DNA of 64,000 bases. Origin: Nymphaea colorata (Eukaryota > Streptophyta > Magnoliopsida > Nymphaeales > Nymphaeaceae). Of the stretch, positions 1 to 12,400 are shown in pieces. Position 1 is the first letter of the stretch; each line of letters starts with the position of its first letter. The notes under the pieces were generated by a model. The model did no database searches. It worked only from the letters and a program-made list of their open reading frames with translations, and was not told the origin of the DNA. The stretch spans positions 8,692,001 to 8,756,000 of the forward strand of contig NC_045150.1 of the NCBI RefSeq assembly GCF_008831285.2, read 5' to 3'. The position numbers were made by a program, and so were the translations under genes.

Positions 1-294
1 CATAATCTCTCTCTCTCTCTCCCTGTGTGGACAAGCGCCAGTCTTGCACAAATCATGTTTTCCTGTCTGGCCAGGAATACCTTTACAGTTGGTGCGTTCT
101 AAAGTTTTCTGACAGACATTATTGATTCCGTTCGTCTAATTTGGTTGCCATTATTTATTTGACTCCATTCACACATTAAGCAGCTAAGTATCTGGATTTT
201 GCTGCACATTAGTTTCTCCTGCTCCAAAGCAAATTAATCCCTTTGTACGTCCTGACCTTGTATTGATCGCATGTGTTAACACATCTTTGTGCAG

Positions 295-406
295 TTTCAG
301 TTCACGGGATGCACTTAAGAGCCTCACATCGAGATTTGAGGAGCTTTTAAGATCTCAGGATCTCGGATATAAGGGAAACCAGTCAAGTCCTGGAACTGTA
401 GCATAA
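295..406 (+). CDS. Putative terminal exon of an unidentified gene (partial)
   Basis: A reading frame open through 302-406 ends in TAA at 404-406. It is preceded by two possible splice acceptors, GCAG ending at 294 and TTTCAG ending at 300. The roughly 34-residue tail is hydrophilic and helix-like (DALKSLTSRFEELL), then Ser/Gly-rich. An AATAAA polyadenylation-like signal lies at 445-450, about 40 bp past the stop. Upstream exons would lie left of the window; I saw no convincing exon in 1-294. I do not recognise the family. The call rests only on acceptor, open frame and poly(A) signal, so it could be chance. Confidence 0.35.
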
Positions 407-2420
407 TCTGGCCTTTTCATATGCTCAGTTAACCGCCATTAGTAAATAAACTGATTTCTTTCTTTCTTTTCAATTTGTAAACTGCAACCTGGGCTGAGAG
501 ATGCATCATTCATCAACAACGTAATGTCAACTGAGTTCTTAGAAGAGTAGGTAGAACTGTTAAAGTAGATATCACATCTGCCCTTACAGGATCTGCAATT
601 GCAGTTGGTTCGGGGACTACTTCAAAATAGTGCTACATGTATGAGCTCTCTTGTTACACACATCAAGCGTGCACCAAGTTCAAATCCCCAGCCAAAGCTA
701 GTTATATGCACTACCCCTGTGCATGATTGTTCATGCATTGCTGTGTCAAATAGCCAGAATGCTTTTGGTTTGTCAAAAGAAATTAAATCCTCCTATAAGG
801 ACAAAAGATCGAAAGTGGAAAAAAATATTCTAATGTAATTCACCAAGTTTCCAATTAAACATAGGGTTTCATTTGAATCCGAACCATTGACTTGTTTAAT
901 TTTTCACTTGGCTGCTTTAAGCTAACCCACCTGTCCAAGATCGCATGACCTGCAGGCACAAGACACCCTTAGCGACTGTTCAACAATAGTAACAGTATGT
1001 TACTGTTTTATGTATTTGCCGAAAGATGAAAACACATTCATCGAACACTTTTTAAAGTGTTCCACAGATCTATTTCAACTTTTTGAGCAGATACATATAA
1101 GAATAACACACTCCCCTTACCAACTCACCCGTTCAAAACTTAACCACTAAAACTAGCTGCCATTTCTTTGGCAGGTCCACTGCTTGCAGGGAAGAGTTAG
1201 GGGAGTGTTGTCTAAAAGAAGGACAAACACGACGTCGGCGAATCTGATGCAGATCCAAGCCCACTAATCAGGTCCACTACCATGTCTTTGGAATCTGCAT
1301 CATCAACAGCATCTTCATGATCGAACATCACAAGTTATAGGATGGATTCGGGTCAGACATCATCTGTTTGCGTCATGCCGCAGATATGGTGATGATTCTG
1401 GAGAAACAAGGAACCATGTTCATGCTTCTGGAAATTAGAGTTGGATCCTCATCATCATCTTCTTCTTCTTCATCATCATATACATCATCATACAATATGT
1501 GGCATGGAGTCAGACAAGAAAGCTGACAGATGCATGGAACTGTTTGATGAAGATGATTATTATTGTCAAGTTGGTAATGCATGCACCAATAGAACTGTAT
1601 TAATAATTTATTCAAATTACAGATGAGATTGACGTTCTTGTTTTGTTTATTTCTCCTCTTCGTTTCTTTTCCTTATCGTTTACTTAAGGCCCTGGTAGAA
1701 TGGATGGACACAGTGTTTCACAATCTATGTTGCCTACATATCTCGCCAATTTAAGATTCTTCAAACTTTAAGAAGTTTTTTAAAGTGCAGTTGAAGTTCA
1801 ACCATTGGCTTTTCTCTTTCGTTTCATTGGAAGAGAAAAACTTCAACAATATTAAACTTGAATTAAAATCACGATGACGCTGAATAAAAAAATGCAAGCA
1901 ATAGGAGTACCATGAGGTTCAAGCGTCTTCTTTGTCGAAGTTTATCTTATCAACATGCTATTACGATAGATTGCTCCAGCACGGCAAGCCTCCAACTAAG
2001 AGTAGGTTCTTCTTTTGCTATCGAAGAAGACGGATGATTTTTTTACGTCTCTGAAAGTATTTGATAAATGGACAACATAACACCTAATCCTACATATGTA
2101 TACATACTAAAAACTTTATCAATACCAAGATAATTAAGCATATGGTTTTTACAATTTTTTTAATCCATGAATTTGAACATTCTGTGTATAGATATATACA
2201 ACTGGAAAGGTAGGATGTATTCTATCCCCAAAAAAAAGTAAGTTGAACATCACAAAGGTTTAAATTAACAATTTTAGATTCTTTTAAATTACATTTGAAG
2301 TTGAGAAGTCCAAAATCTATCCCACAAATCCAATCTCAATGAGCTTTTTGTTCGACTGTTGATTTGAGCATTCTAACTTCATGAATTTAAAAAAAAATTG
2401 GCCAAAATTCTATTAAACCG

Positions 2421-2468
<48 letters not shown>

Positions 2469-4354
2469 CAAAAATAATTAAAATATGTAGGCATTGTTGG
2501 CGCAAGAAGTAGAAGGCACAATGTAGAAGGTGTTTTCATAGCCTTCGACTGAGATGAGGATGAGCACGATATATTAGCGTCAACGCCCAGAAGGTCAAAC
2601 CATGACCCACCGATCGAGGATAGAAAAGGTAGGCGCCAGCCGCTTGCGTCGCAGTTGTTGACTTTGACTTTTCATAGGTCGGCTTCAACCCAACACCGCC
2701 TCGTCCGTAGACTCTCACTGCACCTGGTCCGACCCAACTAATCTGCTTGCAACTCGACCGTTCTTCTGGATCTACACTTGAATTTGATTCCTGAAGTTAA
2801 ATGAGATATATCTGGGTGAGTAGGAGAAGTATTTAATCCAGTCTCTAGAGATACCAATATATTTTGTTTGGAACTATATCCAAATGAATCGTTTTTGAAA
2901 AAAAAAAATCGGTTATGAAAAAATTCATTAAAAAATCAGCTTAGATTCAGATTTCAGAAATGTTATCTAATCAACTTTGGATATATATAAATATCCAACT
3001 GAATTCATATATATATCTATATATATATATATGATCAGATTCAAATCGAATTTAGTTTTAAAATAAATATCTTATATTCAATGCTTTTACATACTAAAAA
3101 TCAGCCATATTCGGTTCAAAATCCGGATTTGGATTTATATTTAGATATGCACGTAAAAGTCAGATTTGGAGTGTAAAAATCAGATTTTGAATTTGGATCT
3201 GGGTATAACACTTCTTTATTTATATTTAAACCCAAATATGTAAATATCTGAAAAAACAGATACTGCTAAGGGCATATCCAATTTGAATCTGATTGGTGGC
3301 ATCCCTACGTCTGGCTGAGAGCCGAAGCCCCGTCCTTTCCCCATCCCTTAGGATATCAGACTTACTTTCAATGTCTCAATGTGATGTCTCTGTTATGTTT
3401 CAACTTGTTGTTCTTTTTTTTTTTTTCAACCGATGAAGTTGATGTCACGGGAGCTCGAAACAAAGACTGATTGCCTCATCCATTGCATCCTCTTGCCGCA
3501 ACCCCGTATGCCAAAAGGATACCAAAACATTGGAAGGATGCATTAAAAGATTAAGATTAAGGATTTGGAGGCTAATTGAGCTCTGCACAAGACATACATC
3601 CAAACCCCTTGGCAACCAACATTTGAAGCCAGCAAAAGCAACTAATTTACCATATGAATCTGCAGGATCTGAATTATGTGCTCCATTTCTTGGTCAAGGA
3701 TTAGAGCAGGAGGAGGAAAGAAGAGGGTGGTTTGATCTTATGTAGATAGAAACAGTTCCAGAGACCATTAACATTATTTGGAAAATGACTCTTACCTGCA
3801 AGAATTTAAAGATTGGTTTTAGCTCAGGGCCGTCCCAATCACATGATGTCCTTCTATACTTCACGTACATGAACCATATTATATGCAAAACTACACTACG
3901 GGGGGCCACAGCACATGATTTCACTGAAAAGGTGCAGACGCTCCTTCATGCACCGGCAGCTTGGACACATTTTTATGCGGATGTCAAGAAAACACATTTC
4001 ATGCTTTTGAACATCATGTGAGACATGTAAGGAACTGAGTTGTGGATAAGGAATAAACGTAACCACACCTTTTTAACATTATTTTGCCACAAATGGGAAA
4101 AGAGATGTTAATTCTCTGAGGTTGCCCGATTAAATAACATCATTTTTTAGTTAAATTTCTGTTGATTGTTACTTAGTTTAATGGAATTATATAAAACTCA
4201 CATGTTCTTTTTTAAGTTTTACTTTGGAGAAACCATTCTACCCAAATTATGTGCTCCAAAGGTTGTAACCGCTAAAATTTGAACCAGCAACTGGCTGCCT
4301 ATTAGAACTAGAAGAACCAAAACCCAAAGCACTTTTATATATATTCCTAGGAGA
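407..4354. other. Intergenic, AT-rich, no supported gene
   Basis: The small open frames at 599-838, 1373-1626 and 3530-4021 show no family signature and no exon structure. 1441-1500 is a degenerate CAT/TCT-rich trinucleotide stretch. 2423-2467 is an (AT)n microsatellite. 2490-2760 is relatively GC-rich without a recognisable product. 2860-3300 is a diffuse run of GATTTGGAT/CAGATTT-like words, probably an old decayed repeat. Confidence 0.6.
2423..2467. repeat. (AT)n microsatellite
   Basis: An uninterrupted alternating AT tract of about 45 bp. Confidence 0.95.
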
Positions 4355-4362
4355 GGGTCAAG

Positions 4363-4870
4363 TAGGGGTGAGCACGAGCCAAGTCAAGCCCGAGTTCTGT
4401 CAGCTCGAGCTCGGCTCGACTAATGAAACCTCGAGCTCGAGAATAGCTCAATGGAAGCAACTCGAGCTCGACTCGGCAGTTACGTGCTGAGCTCGAGCTC
4501 GACTCGATTAAGGCTCGACAAACTCGTTTGAGTAGAATTGATGTTCATTGTTAGGTGTTGACCTCGAGCTCGACTCAATTAAGGCTCAACAAACTGTTTG
4601 AATATAATTGATGTTCATCGTTATGTGTTGAACTCGAGCTCGACTCAATTAAGGCTCGACAAACTCATTTGAATATATCAACTTGATTAAGGCTCGACAA
4701 ACTCGATTAAGGACACTTATGTTTTCAGCTTGAACTCAACTCGATTATTTGAACGAGTCAACTCATGAACTCGAGCTCGACTTGTTAAACAAATGACTAG
4801 GCTCGAACTCATTCACAAGCCAAACTTTAACAAGTCAAACTCGAGTAGCTTGACTCTTTGTTGGCCCCTA
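4363..4870. mobile_element. Non-autonomous hAT-like element with 8-bp target duplication
   Basis: The element begins TAGGGGTGAGCACGAGCC and ends TTGGCCCCTA, giving short imperfect terminal inverted repeats (TAGGGG/CCCCTA). It is flanked by a perfect 8-bp direct repeat, GGGTCAAG, at 4355-4362 and 4871-4878. An 8-bp target duplication with TAGGG-type ends is diagnostic of the hAT superfamily. The 508-bp interior has no transposase frame. It consists of CTCGAGCTCG-rich words and three copies of an approximately 70-bp repeat (anchors at 4507, 4578 and 4648, with a partial copy at 4686). A transposase would have to be supplied in trans. Confidence 0.85.
4488..4710. repeat. ~70-bp tandem repeat inside the hAT-like element
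   Basis: The word ATTAAGGCTC recurs at 4507, 4578 and 4648 (spacing 71 and 70 bp) within longer similar units that also carry ACTCGAGCTCGACTC and TTGATGTTCAT. A truncated copy begins at 4686. CTCGAGCTCG is itself nearly palindromic, so the unit is rich in self-complementary sequence. Confidence 0.85.
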
Positions 4871-4878
4871 GGGTCAAG

Positions 4879-7800
4879 TCAAGAGCTTTTCATACTTTCG
4901 AAAGAGTGTTTGATGGCTTCGCCAATATATTTACACACTTTTGTTGAAAAACATTACCGACTCAATATTTACCAAAAAATTAATACCAAAGGAAAGGACA
5001 CATCGAATATGTGAAGTTGGTCTTAGGCCGGCATGGAGCTTGTGCCTTAAACCTAGGCTTGACCTAGCCTGAGCTGATTTTTAAAAAAATATTTAAAATA
5101 TGTAAATTTAATATATAACCATATATTTATAATGAAAAATATATAAACGCATATGAAAAATGTTATATATATATATATTTATTTATTTATTTATATTGTG
5201 AGGCTGAGTTAGGTTGAGCCCAAGGTGTTCTTGGGCCAACTCTAGGCCATTTTTTACGGCTCAAACTCAGCTGGATGCCCACTTTCACGATGGCTAAAAT
5301 TAAAAAAACAAAAAATTGTCCTTGATACTAAAAAATAGAAGTTAAGGCCTTTCTACACAAAAAACCAAACCAAGTCATGAGTCGTTGCGTAGTTGGGATT
5401 GTTAATTTCAAGTTGACGTTTCATTTAAAATCAATTCAACAGCCAAATTCGAAGAAACTCATTGGGGTTTGCGGGGCGCCATCAATTCAATTGTTCTCGT
5501 TTATCGTTCTTCCTCACGAAAAGAAGAGTTTGCCATGGACATTAATGTATCAAAAGTTTGCAAGCTCATTCGTTACTCACGTCCGGAAAGAGGAGAGCAC
5601 TTGTGAGCGTTCAAATTAGTGTTTGAAAAAAAAAGCACCTGCCATTTGTGTGAATTTAAAAGTTAACAAATAGAGACTCATTTCTTAAGAGAAATCGAAT
5701 AGAAAACGTTGATTTTTTACTTAACGTAACAAAAATACTCATTTTGAGATATAAACAAATCAGTCGTTATATATCCAACGAAAGAGTGATTCTTTATAAT
5801 GGGTATTTTTTTCATTTTATATCAAAAATTAGTCATTTAACATGTATTTGTTAAGAATCGAGGCACCAATTTCCTGTGTTGCAAAAAAGAAAAAAAATTG
5901 CATGTACACAAGTTATTTCATCTAGGAGGCAAGTAGGGGCAAAAAAGCAAGGGAAAAATTATAAAGGGGTTAAAATTTTACATATAAATTTTCAAAATTT
6001 TAGTTTAGCTTTTATAAAAAAATTGGAAAATTATATTTCACTCCTTGTTAAAATCTTGAAACTATAATTTGGCCCCTTCACTAAAAAAAAAATGGTGAGA
6101 TTGTTGACATAAAACTTACAATAATAGAACAATACAAAAATTAGTATTAGGAAATACGAAACATGGCATGTCCGGATCTGGATCTCATATCCTATATTCG
6201 TCATCATTCAGTGCATATATACGACGACACTCCATGTTTCCTAAAAAGATTAAGAGTAGACTTATCGAACTCTCATTCTTTTTTAATTTGGATCAAAAGC
6301 TCGGAGTCTGGCAGACCCAGTTGCACCGTTTTAATTGCGTGTGGCGCACTTCATTTCGATCATATCCCTTACATTAAAAAAATATTAAACGGACCAAGTC
6401 ATATCTAAAAGATATCTGTGACTCGTCCCCAAGGATCACGCACAGTTTCACGTATTTATAAATGCAGCAAAACCATAGTCGTCCGCAGTACCATCAACTA
6501 ATAAATGTATAAAATTAAGTAGTTTTGTACTTTAAATACGCGTTATTAAAAGTTAAATACGATATAAAAAACTTTTTTATTGCCAGATGTTGGAAAGGAA
6601 AAGCTCACCTCACCGACGTGCGATCCTCACGAGGGAGAATCGTTGCGCATTTCATTCGTGGGGTCCACAAGTGAGTGCCCTCTCGGTAGGGTCGTCCCTG
6701 TGTCTCCATAATGGCCCGTCCTTCTGCGTGCATAAAAAAATTAAAAGGACCCGATAAAAGAGAAGGAACTCAACCATCCATGGTTCCCACTCGTTATCAT
6801 CATGATCCCCATGCATATATGCATATATATATATATATATATGGATGCATGGAGATCATACATATATTATTTATATATCACCCATCAAGCTCATTGGAAA
6901 CAGCCACCTTGATCCTGTCGTTTTACCGGTAATAGAAAGAGATTTATAAAATTATTTTTGAAAAATTATGTACGTGACAAATCAGCAAAAGAATATTAAA
7001 TTTTACCGTTTATAAAGTAACATGAAAAATATACGTGACTCTTGTTTTGATACAAGTAAGTTTTTTCTTGGTGTTCTAAGGAGTTAAGTTTTTCTTGGTA
7101 ACAGAATTGCCTTTGCTATTAAGGCTAGTAATTGATTTGGGTATAATTAAACATATATTACTGTTACTAGATTTAGTTATAAAGGATAACAGAAACTGAT
7201 TAATTAACTTGAAATCAAGGTATGTTATAAGTTGATAATAATCTGTGGCAGTAACGACACTCGAAAAGTGTCGGCGAAGCAATTCTTCTAGTGTTAGTAG
7301 TGTTGTATGAACTTACTTTAATATTTGAATCGGATTCATCGGACACTCCCCAAATGTTTTTCCACTGAACACTTCTTAAGGAAAGTTGTCAATTAAAGAT
7401 GTATTTGATTAAGACTGCAAAACCTATGTTTATAATTTGACAATATGAAAAGCTTAGGTGCATTTTTTTCTTTTATAGATATCGACAATCTCTAACGTAA
7501 ACACGCAAATGGAGTTGATCTCGAAATTTTTAAGTTGATTGGAAGCCAAGTTGGGAGTCCAATTTTGATATAGGAAAAGAAAGAATCATTACTTGTTTGT
7601 AAAAAATAAGTGGTATCATATAAACTATGTGATTACATTATTGGACCGATGGTTCAATTAGCATCATGAAAGTGACTGCATATTTTTAGAGGTTTACAAA
7701 TTAAGTAGAATGATTTCAAGAAACAGTGTAGCAGCTTATAAACTTTTTATAAATACTCGGCTTTAAAATTGCTCGGTATTTAATACCAGGTACCTTTTTT

Positions 7801-8380
7801 TGTAGAATTTTTGTTCTGTCTCACCCCGTTTGAGAAGTTAATACGCAAAAAATTTCGGTGGATCTTTAATGCCGATACTAAAACTCCATAATAACTCCAA
7901 AACTCGCAGCACTAAAGTTCCGTGTTTGTCTGCCATTGGAACTTTTTCAAACGGCCCTTTATTTTGAGACTCAAAAAAAAAAAAAAAAAAAAAAATCAGG
8001 TTTGCGTCCGTACTTTTATGTGGTAATGTATTATTCGGTGGATTAAATCAAATTCTGGAAACGACACGACCCGAAAGATCTGGATCCAACTTCCAGATCC
8101 AGAAGTAAGCAGCTTCGAAGCTTCGGCGAGGATCCGATTCGGTTGAAAGACAGGCGCAACTGCACCCTACAACACCGGATACAGCCTTTATCAGACCCAA
8201 ATCTGGACCTGGATTCGAGGCAGCCCTAAATTCTGACCGTTGACACCACCATCCCCATAATTAGCGAATCGCCAACAACGCGAGAAGCTGAGGAGACCAA
8301 GATCTAACCTTATTTAGCAGCATAAATTCAAAAAAGCGCACACCATGTTCCTTAATTTCAGAAACATGCTCTCACTTATT
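4879..8380. other. Intergenic, no supported gene
   Basis: 5030-5290 is a degenerate block with GGCTTGACCTAGCC and GGCCAACTCTAGGCC-type words around an AT-rich core, resembling a decayed non-autonomous DNA element without clear ends. 5170-5195 is a (TTTA)n-like tract. An (AT)n microsatellite lies at 6823-6842. A run of about 23 A occurs near 7974-7996. The short ORFs at 5377-5619, 6163-6408 and 7076-7282 show no family features. Confidence 0.6.
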
Positions 8381-8857
8381 CACTTTTCTATCTCCTCCGT
8401 GGTTTCGTAGCCTCTTCAAAGCAATAAAGCGGGAACATTAATACGATCACTAGAATTTGAGAAACGTGAAGATCGTTTCTAGGATTACGCGAAACATTTG
8501 ATTTAGAAAAGAAGAATGGAAAAATATATTTTTTTTTTCTGTTTTCAGACAGGGTCGAAAGAAAAGGACAAGGTTGGAGAGGTAAGGGGAGTGATGCTTC
8601 CTCCTTGTCTCCGCGGCTTCTCCCGGTCTCCGCTTCGCCTCCAATGGCCATGGTGATGGTGGGGATGATGGTGATGGGTCATGGATGGCCATGAAATCGA
8701 TGGAGGTCGTCCATACCAACATCAGCATCTCTGCCCATTAGCTTCTTCCTCCCTATGTTCCTCCATTTTACTTCTTTTCACCCTTCTTCTTCTTCCTCCT
8801 CCTCCTTAAATTAAACAGGGAAAAAAAAAACAGGGAGGGGAAACAAGGAAGAAGAAG
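8381..8857 (+). promoter_or_regulatory. Likely promoter / 5' leader of the Tubby-like gene
   Basis: The sequence directly upstream of the ATG at 8858 is pyrimidine-rich (CTTCTTCTTCTTCCTCCTCCTCC at about 8784-8806), followed by a purine-rich stretch up to the start codon, as is common in plant 5' leaders. No clear TATA box was seen. Minus-strand ORFs at 8388-8728 are low-complexity shadows. Confidence 0.4.
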
Positions 8858-9435
8858 ATGTCTCTGAGAAGAAGCCTTGTGAAGATCGGATCTCTGGGGA
8901 GGAGCCTCTCCAGGAAGGGGACGACCATGCCGTGTCTGACCTTGGACCGAGATTATTATAGAAATAAAGGGAAAGAGGAGGATGGGGAGGAGGAGGGAGA
9001 GGGTGGTGGCGAGGAGCTATGGAGCGAGGAGGGGAAAGAGGAAGAAGGAGAGGATGCAGGGGAAGGAGTGAGGCCTTGGTCGAGGATGCTGCCGGAGCTG
9101 CTGTCGGAGATCATAGAGAGGGTGGAGGCGAGCGAGCAGTCGTGGCCGGTGAGGAAGAACGTGGTGGCGTGCGCGTCGGTGTGCAGGAGATGGAGGGAAA
9201 TCACGAGGGGAGTCGTTAGGTCCCCGCAGGACAGCGGCATCATCACCTTCCCTCTCTCCCTCAAGGAGGTTAGGCTCTTTTTCTTCTTTTCTCTGGCTGC
9301 TTAGGAATGATTTTTTGTTTGAATTTTGTCGTTCTTTTGTTTTTTTTTTTTACCTCCTTATGGTGTCTCGATCTATAGCGTGTTCTTCTTCTTAGAACGC
9401 TCGCTTATGGAAATTGCGTTTTGATAAATGGAAAG

Positions 9436-9476
<41 letters not shown>

Positions 9477-12400
9477 GGATGAGTTCTTTACCTTCGGACT
9501 TTTTTTCGTTTCCTAGCATTATGGATTTGATTTTGAGTGTTTTTGTTTCTCCGATAGCCTTTTCCCCACCTTTTTCTTTTGAGCCTGATCTTAATTTAAG
9601 AAGACGTGATGAAGGGGCTGATGTTTCTGAGAAGAGAAAATATGCGGTTTGAATTTTGGGTTGATTTGGCTTTTGTAGGGTGATGAGGAACTGTAAATGA
9701 AGTTTTTTCTTCCTTAGCTATTTTCGTGTCTACAGCATAGAAGTAGAACAAAGAGAAAAGTGACGTATGAAAGAGAGCTAGTATGGTGCTTTCGTAGAAG
9801 TATATTTGTTCAGCTCTCTTGCCGTGAATAGTTGATTTCTTTGAAGCTCCTTACATGGGGGTTGGCCCAACCTTCGGGTAAGAATTCTATGATGAAAGCA
9901 TCACATAGTGAAACTGCAATAGGCTAGAGAGCGAATTAAACGATTGGGTAATGGATGAAATCAGAGACCGTTGTAGCTTTTACCCTCATTATTTCTGTGG
10001 AGGTTTAAGAGGGGCCACCCAGATCAGATAAGTAGGCGTCATAAGCATGTTACAGTTTTGACCTATATTAAAAATCTTAGGTTGTATCTGGAGGTAATTG
10101 GCAAAGTTGGAAGCACAAATTTCATGATGTTTTAATATGCATGAAGGTGTTTCAACATCGTAATACAAGTTTGTCAAGCTCGGATTAGGGTCGATATCAC
10201 ATGATATTTGTTTCTGTCAACTTGGAAGATTTGGGAAAAATCTGAATTCATACAGCATTAATAATTATATGGAATGACACCATCACTGGACATGTCTAGG
10301 CATATGTAATAACCACTTTCTCTACTATCTCGTTTGAAACTCAAAAGGAACCTGAATTTGCATTCTTCACTGCCTCCTTTGAGAGTCACGATATGTAACT
10401 CTTAAAGAACTGAATATTGAGATGAAAATGGATCTATTTTTTCCTACCTGGCTCCGTATCTTGAGGCAGTGATTCCATGGGACTGTTAGATGTTCCAAAG
10501 GGGATTCTGATGTTACATTTTCCTTAAATGCCACAAAGATATCGTTAAATTGCATCTCAGATAGCTCTCTCATCCCAGAATAATTTGTAGGTCCTCATAT
10601 TGGGTACCAATTTGCTTATATAAAGATTGGGTAAATTGACCATATGTTGGTCTAAAGTCTAAACTACTTATAAAGGAGTGGACCAAGACTAGAGTACTAT
10701 ACAAATTCGAAAAGGACTGTAATGTGTGGTCTTGTAATTAATAGAATTATATCAAGATTTTCGTTTTAGGGAGTTTTGATCATATTACATAATGATAATT
10801 AAGAAATTCTGGAGGGTTTCTGTTGAATCATCCTTAACATTTGATATTTGTTCAAGATCTTTAGACAACTTTCAGCTGAGTACTAATTACGAGTTTGAAT
10901 GTTTGTTCTGATTTACCTTTTATATTGGATTCTAAGTAGCTACGCATTACATATCCTCTGAGCCCTTTACGAGTTTGAATGTTTTTTCTGATTTACCTTT
11001 TATATTGGATTCTAAGTAGCTACGCATTACATATCCTCTGAGCCCTTTCCCTGCAAGAATCGTGGCTTTAGAGTTTAGACCACCTTTTGCAATTGCGCCT
11101 TTTGATGATATGGATTATGTTTGCAATGGGAGCAGATTCTTTTTTTTTATATTTTATGTGAATCCTACTGTTATTTTTAAATTCAGTTCATTAGACAAAA
11201 TCCCAAGATGCATTCAGGTTGGTTATGGATCTACCAATTCAAATTTTGTAGGGATTCTGAATCTCTGATATAAATCCAACCTATCTTGATCGAATTAATA
11301 TATTATCCAAGTGCTATTTTTACATATAAAAACTGTTTCTTTACCATATTTTTGGGATATGGTGCCATGATGCATGCTTCGGATTTGGATACAATTCTAC
11401 ATGTTCCTATCTTTCAGGATTGAGTTTTTAAGTCCAAATCAATGTGAATTATTTGAAGTTTTGGAGTCAATGCTCACAATTTTCTCCCTTAGTATGGATT
11501 GCCGTTGTGAAATGTGTATCCTATGAATGGGTGGTTCTCTACTTTTTCATTAATAAGCATTTTTTGATGTTGCTAATGCATATGTCGGTTCATGCAGCCA
11601 GGGCCACGGGATCAACCTCTCCAATGTTTTATAAGGAGGAACAAGAAGACTTCTACATTTTACTTATATCTTGGTTTGGCACAAAGTAAGCTAATTTCCA
11701 AGTAATCAGGTTACTATTGCTTTTTCTGGACAGTTCTAACTATTGGGGTATAAATGAACAAGTGATCATACTGGTTGAAGTTGTTAAGAAGCATGGATTC
11801 AAACATGAAGTTTCCACTATTACGGGTGAAATCTTTGAGCTCCACAGGCACCCAAACATATATTTTCTAATGATTGATTCATTTTATTCCTTTGTAAGTT
11901 AGTGGCATTTGCATTTAGCATCCAACTCCCTTAAAATCTACATTTAGTCAATTGCCAGTTATGAGCAAGATAAGGCTTTCAGCTGCATCTCTCTGCAAGG
12001 CACTTGATACGTTCTCCTGCAATCAAACTGAAGGGCTGTCTATTAAAATAGGACAAAATGATGGTAATCACCGGGTATTGTGTCCTGGCTTGAGCCTAAA
12101 TCAGCAACAATCTTGACTATCTTACGTATCAATTTCTTGCCTAAGATCTTTAATTTTTTACCTTTTAGGCTGTGAAATACACATTCATAAACTTTAATAG
12201 TATCTATTTAGATCATATTTGCCATTGGTCGCCTATTTGCTGTGACTGTACTACTGTGCACCTTGATGGTTTTTGCCTTGTTGTTTATAGTTGCCATGCA
12301 GTTTACTATCTCTTCTATTCCAAATCTCTTCTTTGAAACCCTTTTTTTCAAATAAAGGGCCTTTGTTTATATATAAGCGTGTAATTATGTTGTTCCCATA

